Assembly: GCF_022808715.1 (NCBI RefSeq)
Contig: NZ_JAKZKX010000004.1
Coordinates: 1 to 64,000 of the forward strand
Length of the DNA: 64,000 nt
Origin: Fundidesulfovibrio agrisoli
Lineage (GTDB): Bacteria > Desulfobacterota > Desulfovibrionia > Desulfovibrionales > Desulfovibrionaceae
Direction: 5' to 3'
The position numbers and the translations under genes are program-made. Of this stretch, positions 46,931 to 58,842 are shown piece by piece. Below the pieces are notes generated by a model. That model saw only the letters and a program-made list of their open reading frames with translations. It was not told the origin of the DNA and did no database searches. How positions within the stretch are numbered: position 1 is the stretch's first letter; the number at the start of each line of letters is the position of its first letter.

Positions 46931-49777
46931 ATGATGTTCCGAACCGGCCGTATCGCCTCCATGACCCGCCGTACTCTGCTGACGGGGCACATCGGCCGAG
47001 GGCTCTACCTCGTGGCGGCCGTGGCCGCTGCTCCTGCCTTGTTCCTCCTCTTTCTCATCTCCATTGAACAGGTCGAATATTTCACTCAGGATACCCTGCA
47101 GGATCTGTATAACGTCTCGGAAGCGGTCGTCGTGATGCAGCGGCAGATGTCCGACAAGACAAAGCATCTGCTCACAGCTATCGACTCCATCCTGAAGTCC
47201 GTCGACCCGGACGACGTGGAGCAGCAGAACCAGGTGCTGCGCGAGTTCCTGCAATCCAACAACGAATACCTGACGTTCGCCGTGGCGGACAAGGACGGCA
47301 TCCTGCGGGCGGGCGCCAAGCCGGTGCCGCAGGGAGCCTCTGTGGCCGAGCGGCTCTACTGGACAACCCTGCGCGAGACCATGGGGTTCAGCGCGGGCGA
47401 GTTCGCCTACAGCATGAGCACCAGCCAGCCCTCCTTCCATTTCGCGCTGCCGCGCTTCGACAAGGAAGGGCGCTTCAACGGGGCGGTCATCGCCACGCTG
47501 CGCATGGTCCTGCCCGAGCAGTACCTCGACCGCATCCAGCTGCCCAAAGGCACGGCGGTGGTCCTTGTGGACAACAAGGGCATCCGGCTCATGCGCCGCC
47601 CGGCCCTGCCCAACCTGCCCGAGGGCACCCCCATCGCGGCCAACATCATCGCCCGGCTGGACCAGGGGGGCTTTTCCGGCGAATTCACGGAGATCGGCGC
47701 GGACAACAAGCTCCGCCGCTTCTTCTTCAGACGGCTCTCCCTCACCGACACCGGCCCCTTCTACGCCACGCTCATCCTGGCCATCCCCGAGGCCGACCTG
47801 CTGGAGCGCAGCGAGCGCAGCTTCCTGCGCAACCTGACGTTCCTGGCCTGCGCGGCGGCGGTCTCGCTGGCATTGGCCTTCGTGCTGGGACGCTACAGCC
47901 TGGGCGGCCCGGCCTCCAGGCTGGTGGGCGCGGCCAGGCGTCTGGGCGGGGGCGACCTCTCGGCCCGCACCGGGCTGGACACCCTCGGCGGCGAACTGGG
48001 CGTGCTGGCCGGCACCTTCGACGAGATGGCCGGGAACCTGCTTCGCCGCGACAGCGAGCGCCGGGCGGCGGAAGCTGCCCTGCGCGAGAGCGAACAGAAA
48101 TTCCGCACCATGTTCGACCACTCCCTGGAGCTTTTCGGGCTGCTCAGCCCCGACGGCAGGCTGATCGCCGCCAACCCCGCCGCGCTGGCCGCGGCCGGGG
48201 TGAGCCTGGACGACGTGCGCGGCCAGTACTTCTGGAACACCCCCTGGTGGAGCGACGACCCCAAGAAACAGCTCCAGATGCGCCAGGCCGTCAAGGAGGC
48301 CGCCGCCGGCGACCTCGTGCGCTTCGAGACGAGCCATACAGGCCCCGGGGGCAGGCTCCTGCAGGTGGACTTCACCCTCAAGGCCGTCATGAACGACGCG
48401 GACGAGCCCGTGCTCTTCATCGCCGAGGGGCGCGACATCACGGAGCGCAACGCCATGGAGGAGCGCCTGCGCCACATGGCCCTGCACGACCCCCTGACCG
48501 GGCTCGCCAACCGGACACTGCTGCTGGACCGCATCGGGCAGGCCCTGGCCTGGTGCAAGCGCAACCCCGGGGAGCGCTTCGCAGTGCTCTTCGTGGACCT
48601 CAACCGCTTCAAGGTCATCAACGACAGCCTGGGGCACGCCGCCGGGGACGCAATCCTGAAGGAGGTCTCCGCCCGGTTCCGGGAGATACTCCGCGAAGGG
48701 GACACCCTGGCCCGCTACGGCGGAGACGAATTCATCGTGCTGGTGCGGGGCATCGCCTCCGCGCGGGAGGCCGTGCGTCTGGCCTTCCGGCTGTTCAACG
48801 CCCTGGACGCCCCGGTGCGGGTGGACGGCATGACCGTCTCCACCAGCGCCTCCATCGGCATCGAGATCAACCCCGGGCCGCGCTCCACCCCGGACGAGCT
48901 GATCCGCAACGCCAACCTGGCCATGCACAACGCCAAGGAGTCGCGCAAGAAGTGGCCCAAGGTGTTCACCAAGCGCCTGCTGGAGAACATCAACGCCGTG
49001 CGCTTCCTTGAGCAGGAGCTGCCCCTGGCCCTGGCAGAGGGCCAGATGCGCCTAGCCTTCCAGCCCATCGTGGACGCGGGCCGGGCCGACCGCGTGGTGG
49101 GCTTCGAGGTGCTCTGCCGCTGGCGGCACCCCGAACGCGGCGACATCTCTCCCGCCGAGTTCATCCGCACCGCCGAGGAGACGGGGCTCATCGTCAAGCT
49201 GGGGCGCTGGGTGCTGGAGACGGCCTGCGGCACACTGGCCCAGTGGCGCGGCTCGCTGCCGGCCAGCGAGGAGGTCTTCCTCTCCGTGAACGTGTCCCCC
49301 AGGCAGTTGGGCGACCCGGGCTTCTTCGGCCTGGTCCGGGAGGTGATCGACCGCTACGGCCTCAAGCCGGGCCAGCTGCACCTGGAGATCACCGAGACCG
49401 CCATCATGGACAGCAGCCCCCAGGCGGTGGAGCGCCTGCGGGAGCTCTCCCGCATGGGGGTGCGGCTCTCCATCGACGATTTCGGCACGGGCTACTCCAA
49501 CCTGGCGCTCATGACGCGCCTGCCCGTCTCCGACCTGAAGATCGACCTCTCCATCGTCATGTCCATGGAGCAGAGCCCGGCCAACCTGGCGGTGGTCAAG
49601 GCCATCGTGACCATGTCCCAGGCCTTGGGGCTGGACGTGGTGGCCGAGGGAGTGGAGACGCGCCGCCAGAGCGAGCTGCTGGTGGAATTGGGTTGCGGGC
49701 TGCAACAGGGCTACCTGCACGCCAGGCCCCTGGAGCAGGCCAGCGCGCAGGACATTCTGGCAGGGATGGCCGGGTAG
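46931..49777 (+). CDS. Cache-HAMP-PAS-GGDEF-EAL cyclic-di-GMP protein
   Basis: 948 residues. Membrane helix (about 20-45), periplasmic dCache-like sensor (45-300), second helix (about 300-320), HAMP (320-375), PAS (about 390-510), GGDEF (intact RYGGDEF near 597, with the inhibitory I-site REGD five residues before it) and EAL (EVLCRW near 723; NVSPRQL, LEITETAI, DDFGTGYSNL, LKIDLS, VAEGVET). Both cyclase and phosphodiesterase residues look present, with EAL read as EVL. ATG 46931 is chosen; ATG 46961 is possible. Confidence 0.9.
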   Translation: MMFRTGRIASMTRRTLLTGHIGRGLYLVAAVAAAPALFLLFLISIEQVEYFTQDTLQDLYNVSEAVVVMQRQMSDKTKHLLTAIDSILKSVDPDDVEQQNQVLREFLQSNNEYLTFAVADKDGILRAGAKPVPQGASVAERLYWTTLRETMGFSAGEFAYSMSTSQPSFHFALPRFDKEGRFNGAVIATLRMVLPEQYLDRIQLPKGTAVVLVDNKGIRLMRRPALPNLPEGTPIAANIIARLDQGGFSGEFTEIGADNKLRRFFFRRLSLTDTGPFYATLILAIPEADLLERSERSFLRNLTFLACAAAVSLALAFVLGRYSLGGPASRLVGAARRLGGGDLSARTGLDTLGGELGVLAGTFDEMAGNLLRRDSERRAAEAALRESEQKFRTMFDHSLELFGLLSPDGRLIAANPAALAAAGVSLDDVRGQYFWNTPWWSDDPKKQLQMRQAVKEAAAGDLVRFETSHTGPGGRLLQVDFTLKAVMNDADEPVLFIAEGRDITERNAMEERLRHMALHDPLTGLANRTLLLDRIGQALAWCKRNPGERFAVLFVDLNRFKVINDSLGHAAGDAILKEVSARFREILREGDTLARYGGDEFIVLVRGIASAREAVRLAFRLFNALDAPVRVDGMTVSTSASIGIEINPGPRSTPDELIRNANLAMHNAKESRKKWPKVFTKRLLENINAVRFLEQELPLALAEGQMRLAFQPIVDAGRADRVVGFEVLCRWRHPERGDISPAEFIRTAEETGLIVKLGRWVLETACGTLAQWRGSLPASEEVFLSVNVSPRQLGDPGFFGLVREVIDRYGLKPGQLHLEITETAIMDSSPQAVERLRELSRMGVRLSIDDFGTGYSNLALMTRLPVSDLKIDLSIVMSMEQSPANLAVVKAIVTMSQALGLDVVAEGVETRRQSELLVELGCGLQQGYLHARPLEQASAQDILAGMAG

Positions 49778-49785
49778 GGCTTGGC

Positions 49786-49906
49786 AGCCTGTTGAAAAAT
49801 CCTCGCTGGCTGTGTTGCCGCAAAAAAGCCAAACCCTCACGTATGCCAACTACGCTTCGGCCTTGGCTTTTTCTTGCGCCTTGCCAGCGATTTCATTGAA
49901 CAGGCT
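49786..49906. repeat. 121-base imperfect palindrome
   Basis: AGCCTGTTGAAAAATCCTCGCTGGC is mirrored by GCCAGCGATTTCATTGAACAGGCT, with AAAAAGCCAA/TTGGCTTTTT pairing inside and a centre near CGTATGCCAACTACGC. It sits between convergent genes. Elements of this look (AACAGGCT ends, CTACGCTTCGGCCTTGGCTTTTTC centre) are frequent in deltaproteobacterial genomes and may act as a two-way terminator. Confidence 0.8.
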
Positions 49907-49933
49907 GCAAGAATCGGCTTTTGCAGCGGGCTG

Positions 49934-52352
<2,419 letters not shown>

Positions 52353-52504
52353 GGGGGAGGGGATACCCAAAACCCGGCGCGGGGGCAATGGAGGTTACTT
52401 CTGGGGAGAGTTGGCCATTTTAATTGGAAAGCATAGCAGATATGCAGTACCTCTTCGCCGAATAGCGAAGGCGAAATGTCTGACTTGCTTTGGAGGAGGA
52501 TGAC

Positions 52505-53323
52505 ATGGGTAAAGAGCTAATAAGATTGAAAAAGAGGAAATTACTTCAGAAGCAAATGGCCGATATGTTGGGGCAGTCGGATCACGTATTAATTGTGCAC
52601 TACTCGTGTGAGAGTTTCTATGAAAAAGTTGACGGTGTGTCCCCGCGAGTGACAGCCATAGCTGTGAGGAACTTTGGATCAGGGCAGACGGTTTCTTTTT
52701 CATTAACGCTCATCGCAGAGGAAGAACATATTGATTTTTCGTCTATAGATTCTGAATATGACAAGCTTGAAAAGGAGCTACTGCGTAGATTTTATGAATT
52801 CATTAAGACGCATCAGCATTGTCAGTGGGTACACTGGAATATGAGAGACGTCGGCTATGGTTTTGCAGCTTTAGAGCTTAGATATAGGGTTCTTGGTGGG
52901 GTTCCAGAGCTTGTCGCAGAAGAAAAGAAATTTGATTTGGCTCGCGCAATGGTGAGCTTATATGGAGCTAATTATGTTCAGCATCCAAGGCTGAATTCAA
53001 TAATTTCATTGAACGACATCACGACAAAAGATTACTTGTCTGGAGCAGAAGAAGCAGAGGCATTTGAGCGGCGAGAATTTGTTAAACTTCATCTCTCAAC
53101 GCTTCGTAAAGTAGATACCCTCGCTAACTTGTTTGAGCGTGCCGTGAATGGAACATTGAAAACAAATACATCATGGTTCCAACACCATGGATTTACTCCG
53201 GAGGTGCTTGTCGAGCTTGTCAAGGATCACTGGATTTACTCGCTGTCTGGCATTGTTCTTCTTGTCTTGTCGTTGTTTATAAAATTCGAAGAGCTGTTTG
53301 GTATTATCAAGAAGATGTTGTAG
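52505..53323 (+). CDS. AT-rich islet gene with a C-terminal membrane helix, unknown function
   Basis: 272 residues. The gene is far richer in A/T than everything around it, a sign of recent acquisition. GGAGGAGGA precedes ATG 52505. The first 140 residues alternate strand and helix (VLIVHYSCESFYE; VTAIAVRN; FYEFIKTHQHCQWVHWNMRDVGYGF), which recalls a DEDD/RNase H-like exonuclease layout, but the expected acidic residues are not all evident. A hydrophobic helix (about 245-263) near the C terminus would anchor it in the membrane. A hairpin (52453-52480) precedes it. A phage-defence or toxin role is possible, not shown. Confidence 0.7.
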   Translation: MGKELIRLKKRKLLQKQMADMLGQSDHVLIVHYSCESFYEKVDGVSPRVTAIAVRNFGSGQTVSFSLTLIAEEEHIDFSSIDSEYDKLEKELLRRFYEFIKTHQHCQWVHWNMRDVGYGFAALELRYRVLGGVPELVAEEKKFDLARAMVSLYGANYVQHPRLNSIISLNDITTKDYLSGAEEAEAFERREFVKLHLSTLRKVDTLANLFERAVNGTLKTNTSWFQHHGFTPEVLVELVKDHWIYSLSGIVLLVLSLFIKFEELFGIIKKML

Positions 53324-53358
53324 GCTGAATGGAGAGTGTTTCTGAGCCGGGTACCTAT

Positions 53359-54525
53359 TTACATAGTTAACCCTTCCCCCACTTCCGGCGTCAAGAACAC
53401 CCCTTCCTCCACCCCATGCTTTTTAAGCGCCGCCCGCAAATCCACCAGCGGCTGGCCGATCCCTTCGTCGGTGAGCTTGAACACCCCGTGGTGCAGGGCG
53501 ATCGCCCGCCTCGCGCCCAGGTCCCGCATGGCCAGCACGGCCTCCTCCGGGTTCATGTGCGCCCCGGACATGAACCATCGGGGCTCGTAGGCCCCAATGG
53601 GCAGGAGCGCCAGCCGCACATCCCCGAACCTCTCCCGTATCAGTCTAAATGCCTGGCCCTCGCCGTAGCCCGTGTCCCCGAAGAAGACGAGCGGCCCGCC
53701 CGGGGCCTCGATCACGAAGGAGCCCCACAGGGCGTCGCGCCGATCCAGTATGCCCCTGGCTGACCAATGGTGCGCGGGCGCGGCGTGCACCCGCACCCCG
53801 GGGGCAAGCTCCACACCCCGCCACCAGTCCAGCTCGGTGCAGTCCATGCCGCCGCTCCCCTGCGCCATGAGCCCGCAGTTGCCCAGCGGCGCGATGAAGC
53901 GCGGGGCGTGCAGGCGCTGCAAGGCCGCCAAAGTTTTCAGGTCCAGGTGGTCGTAGTGGTTGTGGGTGACGAGCACCGCGTCGATGGGCGGCAGCGCCTC
54001 CAGGGGCAGGCCCGGTTCGCGCGTGCGTTTAGGCCCGAACACGCCCAGCGGCCCGGCGTGCTCCGACCAGACCGGGTCCGTGAGGATGTTCACCCCGCCT
54101 GTCTGGATGAGCACGGTGGCGTGGCCCACCACTGTGACGCGCAGGCCCTCACCGTGCACGCGCTCAGGCGGGACGTGCCGCACCCGGACGGGCACCCGCG
54201 CAGGCCACGGCACGGACCCGCGCGAGAACATCCAGCGCAGCAGGTCCGGGAAGGAGCGCTCGGCGTCCCCCCAGGGGTTGCGGAAGCGTTTGCCGTCGAA
54301 GTGGTCCGTGACGGGCCCGGGCTGGCCGCCCGCACATGAACCGGCCTTGGCCGTGCCGTTCTGGGCCGGGGCCGGGCCGGGCTGGCCGCCCGCACCCGAG
54401 CCGGTCTTGGGCGTTCCGCCCTGGGCCGGAGCTTTGGGGCGCTTCAGCCTCCCGAACGGGGTCAGCCGCCCCAGGCGGGCCAGGGCGACCCAGGCGGCGT
54501 TCAGCAGGCAGAGGGCGGTTTTCAT
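53359..54525 (-). CDS. metallo-beta-lactamase-fold hydrolase (UlaG/NAPE-PLD-like)
   Basis: 388 residues. Metal-binding THNHYDHLD (HxHxDH), FFGDTGYG and a late LHHGVF His are present. It is closest to the UlaG/NAPE-PLD-like group, which contains phosphodiesterases. A Gly/Pro/Ala-rich segment between about 38 and 75 is two copies of an imperfect repeat ending GGQPGP. N-terminal residues 1-25 may be a membrane anchor. ATG 54525 is used. Confidence 0.83.
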   Translation of the reverse strand: MKTALCLLNAAWVALARLGRLTPFGRLKRPKAPAQGGTPKTGSGAGGQPGPAPAQNGTAKAGSCAGGQPGPVTDHFDGKRFRNPWGDAERSFPDLLRWMFSRGSVPWPARVPVRVRHVPPERVHGEGLRVTVVGHATVLIQTGGVNILTDPVWSEHAGPLGVFGPKRTREPGLPLEALPPIDAVLVTHNHYDHLDLKTLAALQRLHAPRFIAPLGNCGLMAQGSGGMDCTELDWWRGVELAPGVRVHAAPAHHWSARGILDRRDALWGSFVIEAPGGPLVFFGDTGYGEGQAFRLIRERFGDVRLALLPIGAYEPRWFMSGAHMNPEEAVLAMRDLGARRAIALHHGVFKLTDEGIGQPLVDLRAALKKHGVEEGVFLTPEVGEGLTM

Positions 54526-54540
54526 GGCTGCGCGCTCCAA

Positions 54541-54567
54541 ACGAAAACGCCCCGCGTGTGCGGGGCG
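54541..54567 (-). terminator. terminator after pdaD
   Basis: Perfect 8-bp stem CGCCCCGC/GCGGGGCG with a four-base loop, followed on the minus strand by GTTTTCGTTT. It ends the argS-SPOR-pdaD unit. Confidence 0.8.
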
Positions 54568-54592
54568 TCGTCGTTTAATGGGTTGCCCGAGC

Positions 54593-55147
54593 CTAGGGCA
54601 GGAAGACCACCGCGGAGATGGTAGTGGTCCACATGCCGCTCCTGCCCTGCGTGACGCTGGGCAGCGAGGTGGATTCGATGATCTTGCCGGACATCATGTA
54701 GATCTCGCGGCGTTCGTCATAGGCGGACTCGGGGTCGAAGTCGATGCCCATGGTGGTGGCCAGCATGGTGGAGGCCAGATCCTCGGCGAAGTCGCCGATT
54801 TCCTTCTCTTCCTTGCCGAAGGCGGTGTGCTCGGAGATGTAGCCGTAGTGGTCCTTGCTGGCGGGGAAGGCCATACCCACGGCGGAGCCGACCAGGCGTC
54901 CCTTCTCGTCGGTGGCGTTGCGGGCCATGACGCAGAAGGTGATCTGGCCAGGGTTGAGCAGCGTCACGCCCTCTTCCATGGTCAAAAGGGTGCAGTTGGG
55001 CGGGTATATGCTCGACACATAGACCAGGTTCAGTTTTTCGATGCCCGCGTCGCGCAGGGCCAGCTCGAAAGACTGCAGCTTATTTTTGTGACGGCCAATG
55101 CCCTTGGTGAAAAAAGCCTTGGTCGGGACAAACGTTTGTCCGAACAT
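54593..55147 (-). CDS. pdaD: pyruvoyl-dependent arginine decarboxylase
   Basis: 184 residues, family-typical length. [32 protein letters not shown] with the self-cleavage Ser45-Ser46 pair, [16 protein letters not shown] and GYISEH match the archaeal and bacterial PvlArgDC family. Autocleavage yields a pyruvoyl beta chain; the product is agmatine for polyamines. It lies downstream of the SPOR and argS genes, with a short hairpin (55168-55190) before its ribosome binding site. Confidence 0.93.
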   Translation of the reverse strand: MFGQTFVPTKAFFTKGIGRHKNKLQSFELALRDAGIEKLNLVYVSSIYPPNCTLLTMEEGVTLLNPGQITFCVMARNATDEKGRLVGSAVGMAFPASKDHYGYISEHTAFGKEEKEIGDFAEDLASTMLATTMGIDFDPESAYDERREIYMMSGKIIESTSLPSVTQGRSGMWTTTISAVVFLP

Positions 55148-55193
55148 TCATCGTCCTCCATGGGAGAGCCTCCCCGCTAGCGGGGGAGCCGTC

Positions 55194-56030
55194 TCATAAG
55201 TTTTTTTTCTCGCGAAGTATAGGCTTTTTTGCGCCCGCCTTATCCAGGGAGGATTTGATCTCGGACTCGGTGCCCTTGAGCGTCGCAACCACCCGCCAGA
55301 CGGTCTTTCCGCCCACGTGGGCCTCCTGCACGGAGGCCTTCAGGCCCTTCTTGGCGAAGCGGTCGGCTTCCTCCTGGGCCTGGCTCTTCTTATCCATGGA
55401 GGCCAGCTGGTAGACGCAGCGCAGCGTTCCGCCCTCGGCCTTGGCGGCCTTCTCGTCCTTGCCCTTGGCCTTCTCGTCCTTGCCCTTCGAGGGCTTCTCG
55501 TCCTTGGCCTTGCCGGCCTTCTCATCCTTGTGCTTGCCCGCGTCCATGGGGGCGGCCTTCTTGTCCGGTTGGGCCGGGGCCGTGGCCACCTGTCCCTTGG
55601 GCAGGGGGGCGGGGGTCTTCTCCAGGGTGGAGGGCGTGGGCGCTACTCCCGGAGCCTGCGCGGCCGGGGGCTGCGCGGGCTGTTCCGGGCCCTTCTTGGT
55701 GGAGTCCACCGTGACGGTCTCGGGCGGCTTCTTGCCCTGGAGGCTGTCCATGAAGCCCAGCTCCTCGGGCTTGAGCACCTGCGGCGGCTCCTTGTTCTCG
55801 GGCTGCTGGGCCTGGGGCTGGGCCGAAGGCATGATCTGGGCCACCTGCGGCACGGCGTTCTCCGGCTTGTAGCCGCGCCCCACCAAGACGCCCAGGATGA
55901 ACACCCAGATGATGCCCAGCCCGGCGACCACACCATAGGACACCAGGCTCGATACCGTGAATTCCTTGACGAATTTGCGGGGGCCTTCGTCCTGGGACTT
56001 CTGGGCCTTCATGCGGTCGACGACCTTCAT
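55194..56030 (-). CDS. SPOR-domain membrane protein
   Basis: 278 residues. One membrane helix (about 33-52), a long Pro/Ala/Gln-rich periplasmic linker, a lysine-rich stretch with KDEK-type repeats (about 165-200), and a C-terminal SPOR domain (about 205-270, YQLASMDKKSQAQEEADRFAKKG) that binds denuded peptidoglycan at division sites. It starts 12 bases after argS. Confidence 0.87.
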   Translation of the reverse strand: MKVVDRMKAQKSQDEGPRKFVKEFTVSSLVSYGVVAGLGIIWVFILGVLVGRGYKPENAVPQVAQIMPSAQPQAQQPENKEPPQVLKPEELGFMDSLQGKKPPETVTVDSTKKGPEQPAQPPAAQAPGVAPTPSTLEKTPAPLPKGQVATAPAQPDKKAAPMDAGKHKDEKAGKAKDEKPSKGKDEKAKGKDEKAAKAEGGTLRCVYQLASMDKKSQAQEEADRFAKKGLKASVQEAHVGGKTVWRVVATLKGTESEIKSSLDKAGAKKPILREKKNL

Positions 56031-56042
56031 GCAATGCTCCGT

Positions 56043-57698
56043 CTACATTTTTTCCGGGGCGGCCACGCCAAGCAGATCAAGGCCGTTGCGCACGACCTGG
56101 GCCACCGCCGCCAGGATGAGCATCCTCGCGGCCATGAGCTCCTGGTCGGGAGCGGCCAGTACCGGGTGGGCCGTGTAGTATCTGTGCAGCAGGCCGGCCA
56201 GCTCGCGCAGGTAGAAGCTCACCACGTGGGGGCTCATGGTCTGGGCGGCGCTGGCCAGGGTGTCGGGATACTGCTCCAGCATGCGCAGCAGGTCAAGGTC
56301 TTCGGGGGTGTCCAGCCGGGCCAGCAGCTCCGGGGCGGGTTTGGGCATGGCCACGCCGCGCTCTTCGGCCTTGGCGAACAGCGAGCAGATGCGGGCGTGG
56401 GCGTACTGCACGTAGTAGACGGGGTTGTCCATGGTGCGCTGCTTGACCAGCTCCAGGTCGAAGTCCAGGTGGCTGTCTGACTTGCGGGAGAGGAACATGA
56501 AGCGCGCGGCGTCCACGCCCGTCTCGGCGCAGACGTCGGCCAGGGTCTCGAACTGGCCCGCGCGCGTGGACATGGCGATCTGCTCGCCCCCGCGCAGCAG
56601 GTTGACGAGCTGCACCAGGATCACCTTGAGGTCTTCGGGGTCGCGGCCCATGGCCTGCACGGCGGCCTTCATGCGGGGCACGTAGCCGTGGTGGTCCGCG
56701 CCCCAGATGTCCACCACGGTGTCGAAGCCCCGGCGGTACTTGTTGGCGTGGTAGGCGATGTCGGAGGCGAAATAGGTCAGCTCCCCGGTGGACTTGCGCA
56801 GCACGCGGTCCTTGTCGTCGCCGAACCGGGAGGTGGCCATCCAGAGCGCGCCCTCCTGGTCGTAGGCCAGGCCCTTCTCGTGCAGTTCGGCCAGGGTGGA
56901 CTCCACCTCGCCCCCGGCCACCAGGGACTTCTCGGAGAACCAGACCTGATGCTCCACGCGGAACTCGGCCAGATCCTTCTTGATGCCGTCCAGGATGGAC
57001 TTCATGCCGTACTCGTAGCAGATGTCCTGGGCCTTCTCGGGGTCCATGTCCGCGATGGAGGGCCCGTGCAGGGCGATGACCTCGCGGGCCAGGTCGATGA
57101 TGTAGCCGCCCTTGTACCAGTCCTCGGGGTAGGTGACGGGCTTCTCCAGCACTTCCAGCAGGCGAACCCAGATGGACATGCCGAGCAGGCGCATCTGGCG
57201 GCCCGCGTCGTTGATGTAATATTCGGTGGAGACCTCGTGCCCGGTGGCCCGCAGCAGCCTGGCCAAACTGTCGCCCACGGCCGCGCCGCGCCCGTGCCCG
57301 ATGTGCAGGGGGCCGGTGGGGTTGGCGGAGACGTACTCCACCTGCACCTTGCGGCCCTTGCCCGTATCCTGCTTGCCGTAGGCGTCTGCTTCCCCGAGGA
57401 TCTGCGTCACCGTGCTATGCCAGAAGGCGGGGGCGAAGGTGACGTTCAAGAAGCCCGGCCCGGCCACCTCCACCTTGGAGAGCGAGGGGTCGGCCGCCAG
57501 CAGGGCCGCGCGCAGCTCCTCGGCAAGGTCGCGGGGCTTTTTGTTAAGCTTCCCCGCCGTGAGCATGGCCACGTTGCAGGCCATGTCGCCGAACTTCTTG
57601 TCCTTGGGGGGCTCGATGCTGGCTTTCTCGGGCCAGGCGGCGCCCATTTCGGAGAGAATGGATTCCAGAAGCGACTTGAGATGGGTGATTGCGCGCAT
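56043..57698 (-). CDS. argS: arginyl-tRNA synthetase
   Basis: 551 residues, complete class I synthetase. [21 protein letters not shown] carries the HIGH motif, and a [21 protein letters not shown] segment takes the KMSKS position (lysine-poor variant, as usual in many ArgRS). The N-terminal Arg_S domain (1-95) and anticodon DALR domain (about 430-551) are present. Confidence 0.96.
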   Translation of the reverse strand: MRAITHLKSLLESILSEMGAAWPEKASIEPPKDKKFGDMACNVAMLTAGKLNKKPRDLAEELRAALLAADPSLSKVEVAGPGFLNVTFAPAFWHSTVTQILGEADAYGKQDTGKGRKVQVEYVSANPTGPLHIGHGRGAAVGDSLARLLRATGHEVSTEYYINDAGRQMRLLGMSIWVRLLEVLEKPVTYPEDWYKGGYIIDLAREVIALHGPSIADMDPEKAQDICYEYGMKSILDGIKKDLAEFRVEHQVWFSEKSLVAGGEVESTLAELHEKGLAYDQEGALWMATSRFGDDKDRVLRKSTGELTYFASDIAYHANKYRRGFDTVVDIWGADHHGYVPRMKAAVQAMGRDPEDLKVILVQLVNLLRGGEQIAMSTRAGQFETLADVCAETGVDAARFMFLSRKSDSHLDFDLELVKQRTMDNPVYYVQYAHARICSLFAKAEERGVAMPKPAPELLARLDTPEDLDLLRMLEQYPDTLASAAQTMSPHVVSFYLRELAGLLHRYYTAHPVLAAPDQELMAARMLILAAVAQVVRNGLDLLGVAAPEKM

Positions 57699-57808
57699 GG
57701 TGCTCGGTGTCTCGTTGTATGCCCGCGGGGGCGCTCACGTTGTGCGCGCGGCGGGAGCGTTGGCTCCGGCCGCGCGCGGGGCTGCGGTCAATTCCGGGCT
57801 GGGCCGCC

Positions 57809-58753
57809 TCAGCAGGGCTGGTAGGCCTGCGCGGCCTCCAGGCCGGCCACGGAGACGGCGCTGAAGTCGTCCTTGCCCTCCAGGTTGGGCTTGACCATCT
57901 TGGTCAGCACGCCCTTGGGGCCGATCTCCACGAAGTGGCGCGCGCCGTCCGCGTAGAGGGCGCCCACGGTGTCGATCCAGCGCACGGAGGAGGTCATCTG
58001 GCGGGAAAGCAGGCCCTTGAGCGCCATGGGGTCGGCCTCGGCCGCGCCCGTGACGTTGCAGTACACCGGCACGGAGGGGGCGCGCCAGTCGGCCTTCTCC
58101 AGCACCTTGGCCAGCTCGGCGGCGGCCTCGGCCATCATGGGGGAGTGGAACGCGCCGCTCACCGCCAGGGGGATGGCCCGGCCCTTCACTTCCTTGCAGA
58201 GCCCGGCGGCCTGGTCCACTGCGTCCTTGCGGCCGGAGATCACGTACTGCCCGGGGGTGTTGTAGTTGGCCACCAGCAGGGTGCCGCCCGTGGCTTCGGC
58301 GGCGCGGGCCACGATGGACTCCACGTCGGCCAGCGACACCTTGAGGATGGCGGCCATGGCCCCGTCAGCGCCCCCGGCCTCGGCCATGAGCCTGCCGCGC
58401 AGGCTGACCAGCTCCAGCACCTGGGCGGCGGGCAGCGCACCGGCTGCGGCCAGGGCGGCGTATTCGCCCAGGCTGTGCCCGGCCATGCCCATGGGGGAAA
58501 TCTTCTTGGCCACCGCGCGCCAGAGGTTCAGGGTCGTCACCGTCATGGCTGGCTGGAGGTTGCGGGTGTCGGCCATGGAGGCGTCGTCGCCGTCCCAGTA
58601 TATGTCGCGCAGCTTCAGGCCGGAGACCTTCTCGGCGGTCTTCCAGAGCTCCATGCTGTCGGCGTCGGCCTCGGCCAGGTCGCGGCCCATGCCTTTTTCC
58701 TGGGAACCCTGTCCGGGGAAGAGAACTGCGGTAGCGCAGGGGGTGGTGGTCAC
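57809..58753 (-). CDS. fabD: malonyl-CoA:ACP transacylase
   Basis: 314 residues. LFPGQGSQ at the N terminus, the nucleophile Ser in GHSLGEYAAL and the His in SGAFHSPMM are all present. It starts at GTG 58753 behind AAGGAG and is divergent from rsmG. Confidence 0.95.
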   Translation of the reverse strand: MTTTPCATAVLFPGQGSQEKGMGRDLAEADADSMELWKTAEKVSGLKLRDIYWDGDDASMADTRNLQPAMTVTTLNLWRAVAKKISPMGMAGHSLGEYAALAAAGALPAAQVLELVSLRGRLMAEAGGADGAMAAILKVSLADVESIVARAAEATGGTLLVANYNTPGQYVISGRKDAVDQAAGLCKEVKGRAIPLAVSGAFHSPMMAEAAAELAKVLEKADWRAPSVPVYCNVTGAAEADPMALKGLLSRQMTSSVRWIDTVGALYADGARHFVEIGPKGVLTKMVKPNLEGKDDFSAVSVAGLEAAQAYQPC

Positions 58754-58842
58754 GGTTGCAAGCTCCTTGCAGGCGGTGTCGGTCCGCCGCGTTGGTAGAG
58801 CATCCTTTGACGGGCGTCAATTCTTGGGCCATACCCCGGCGC

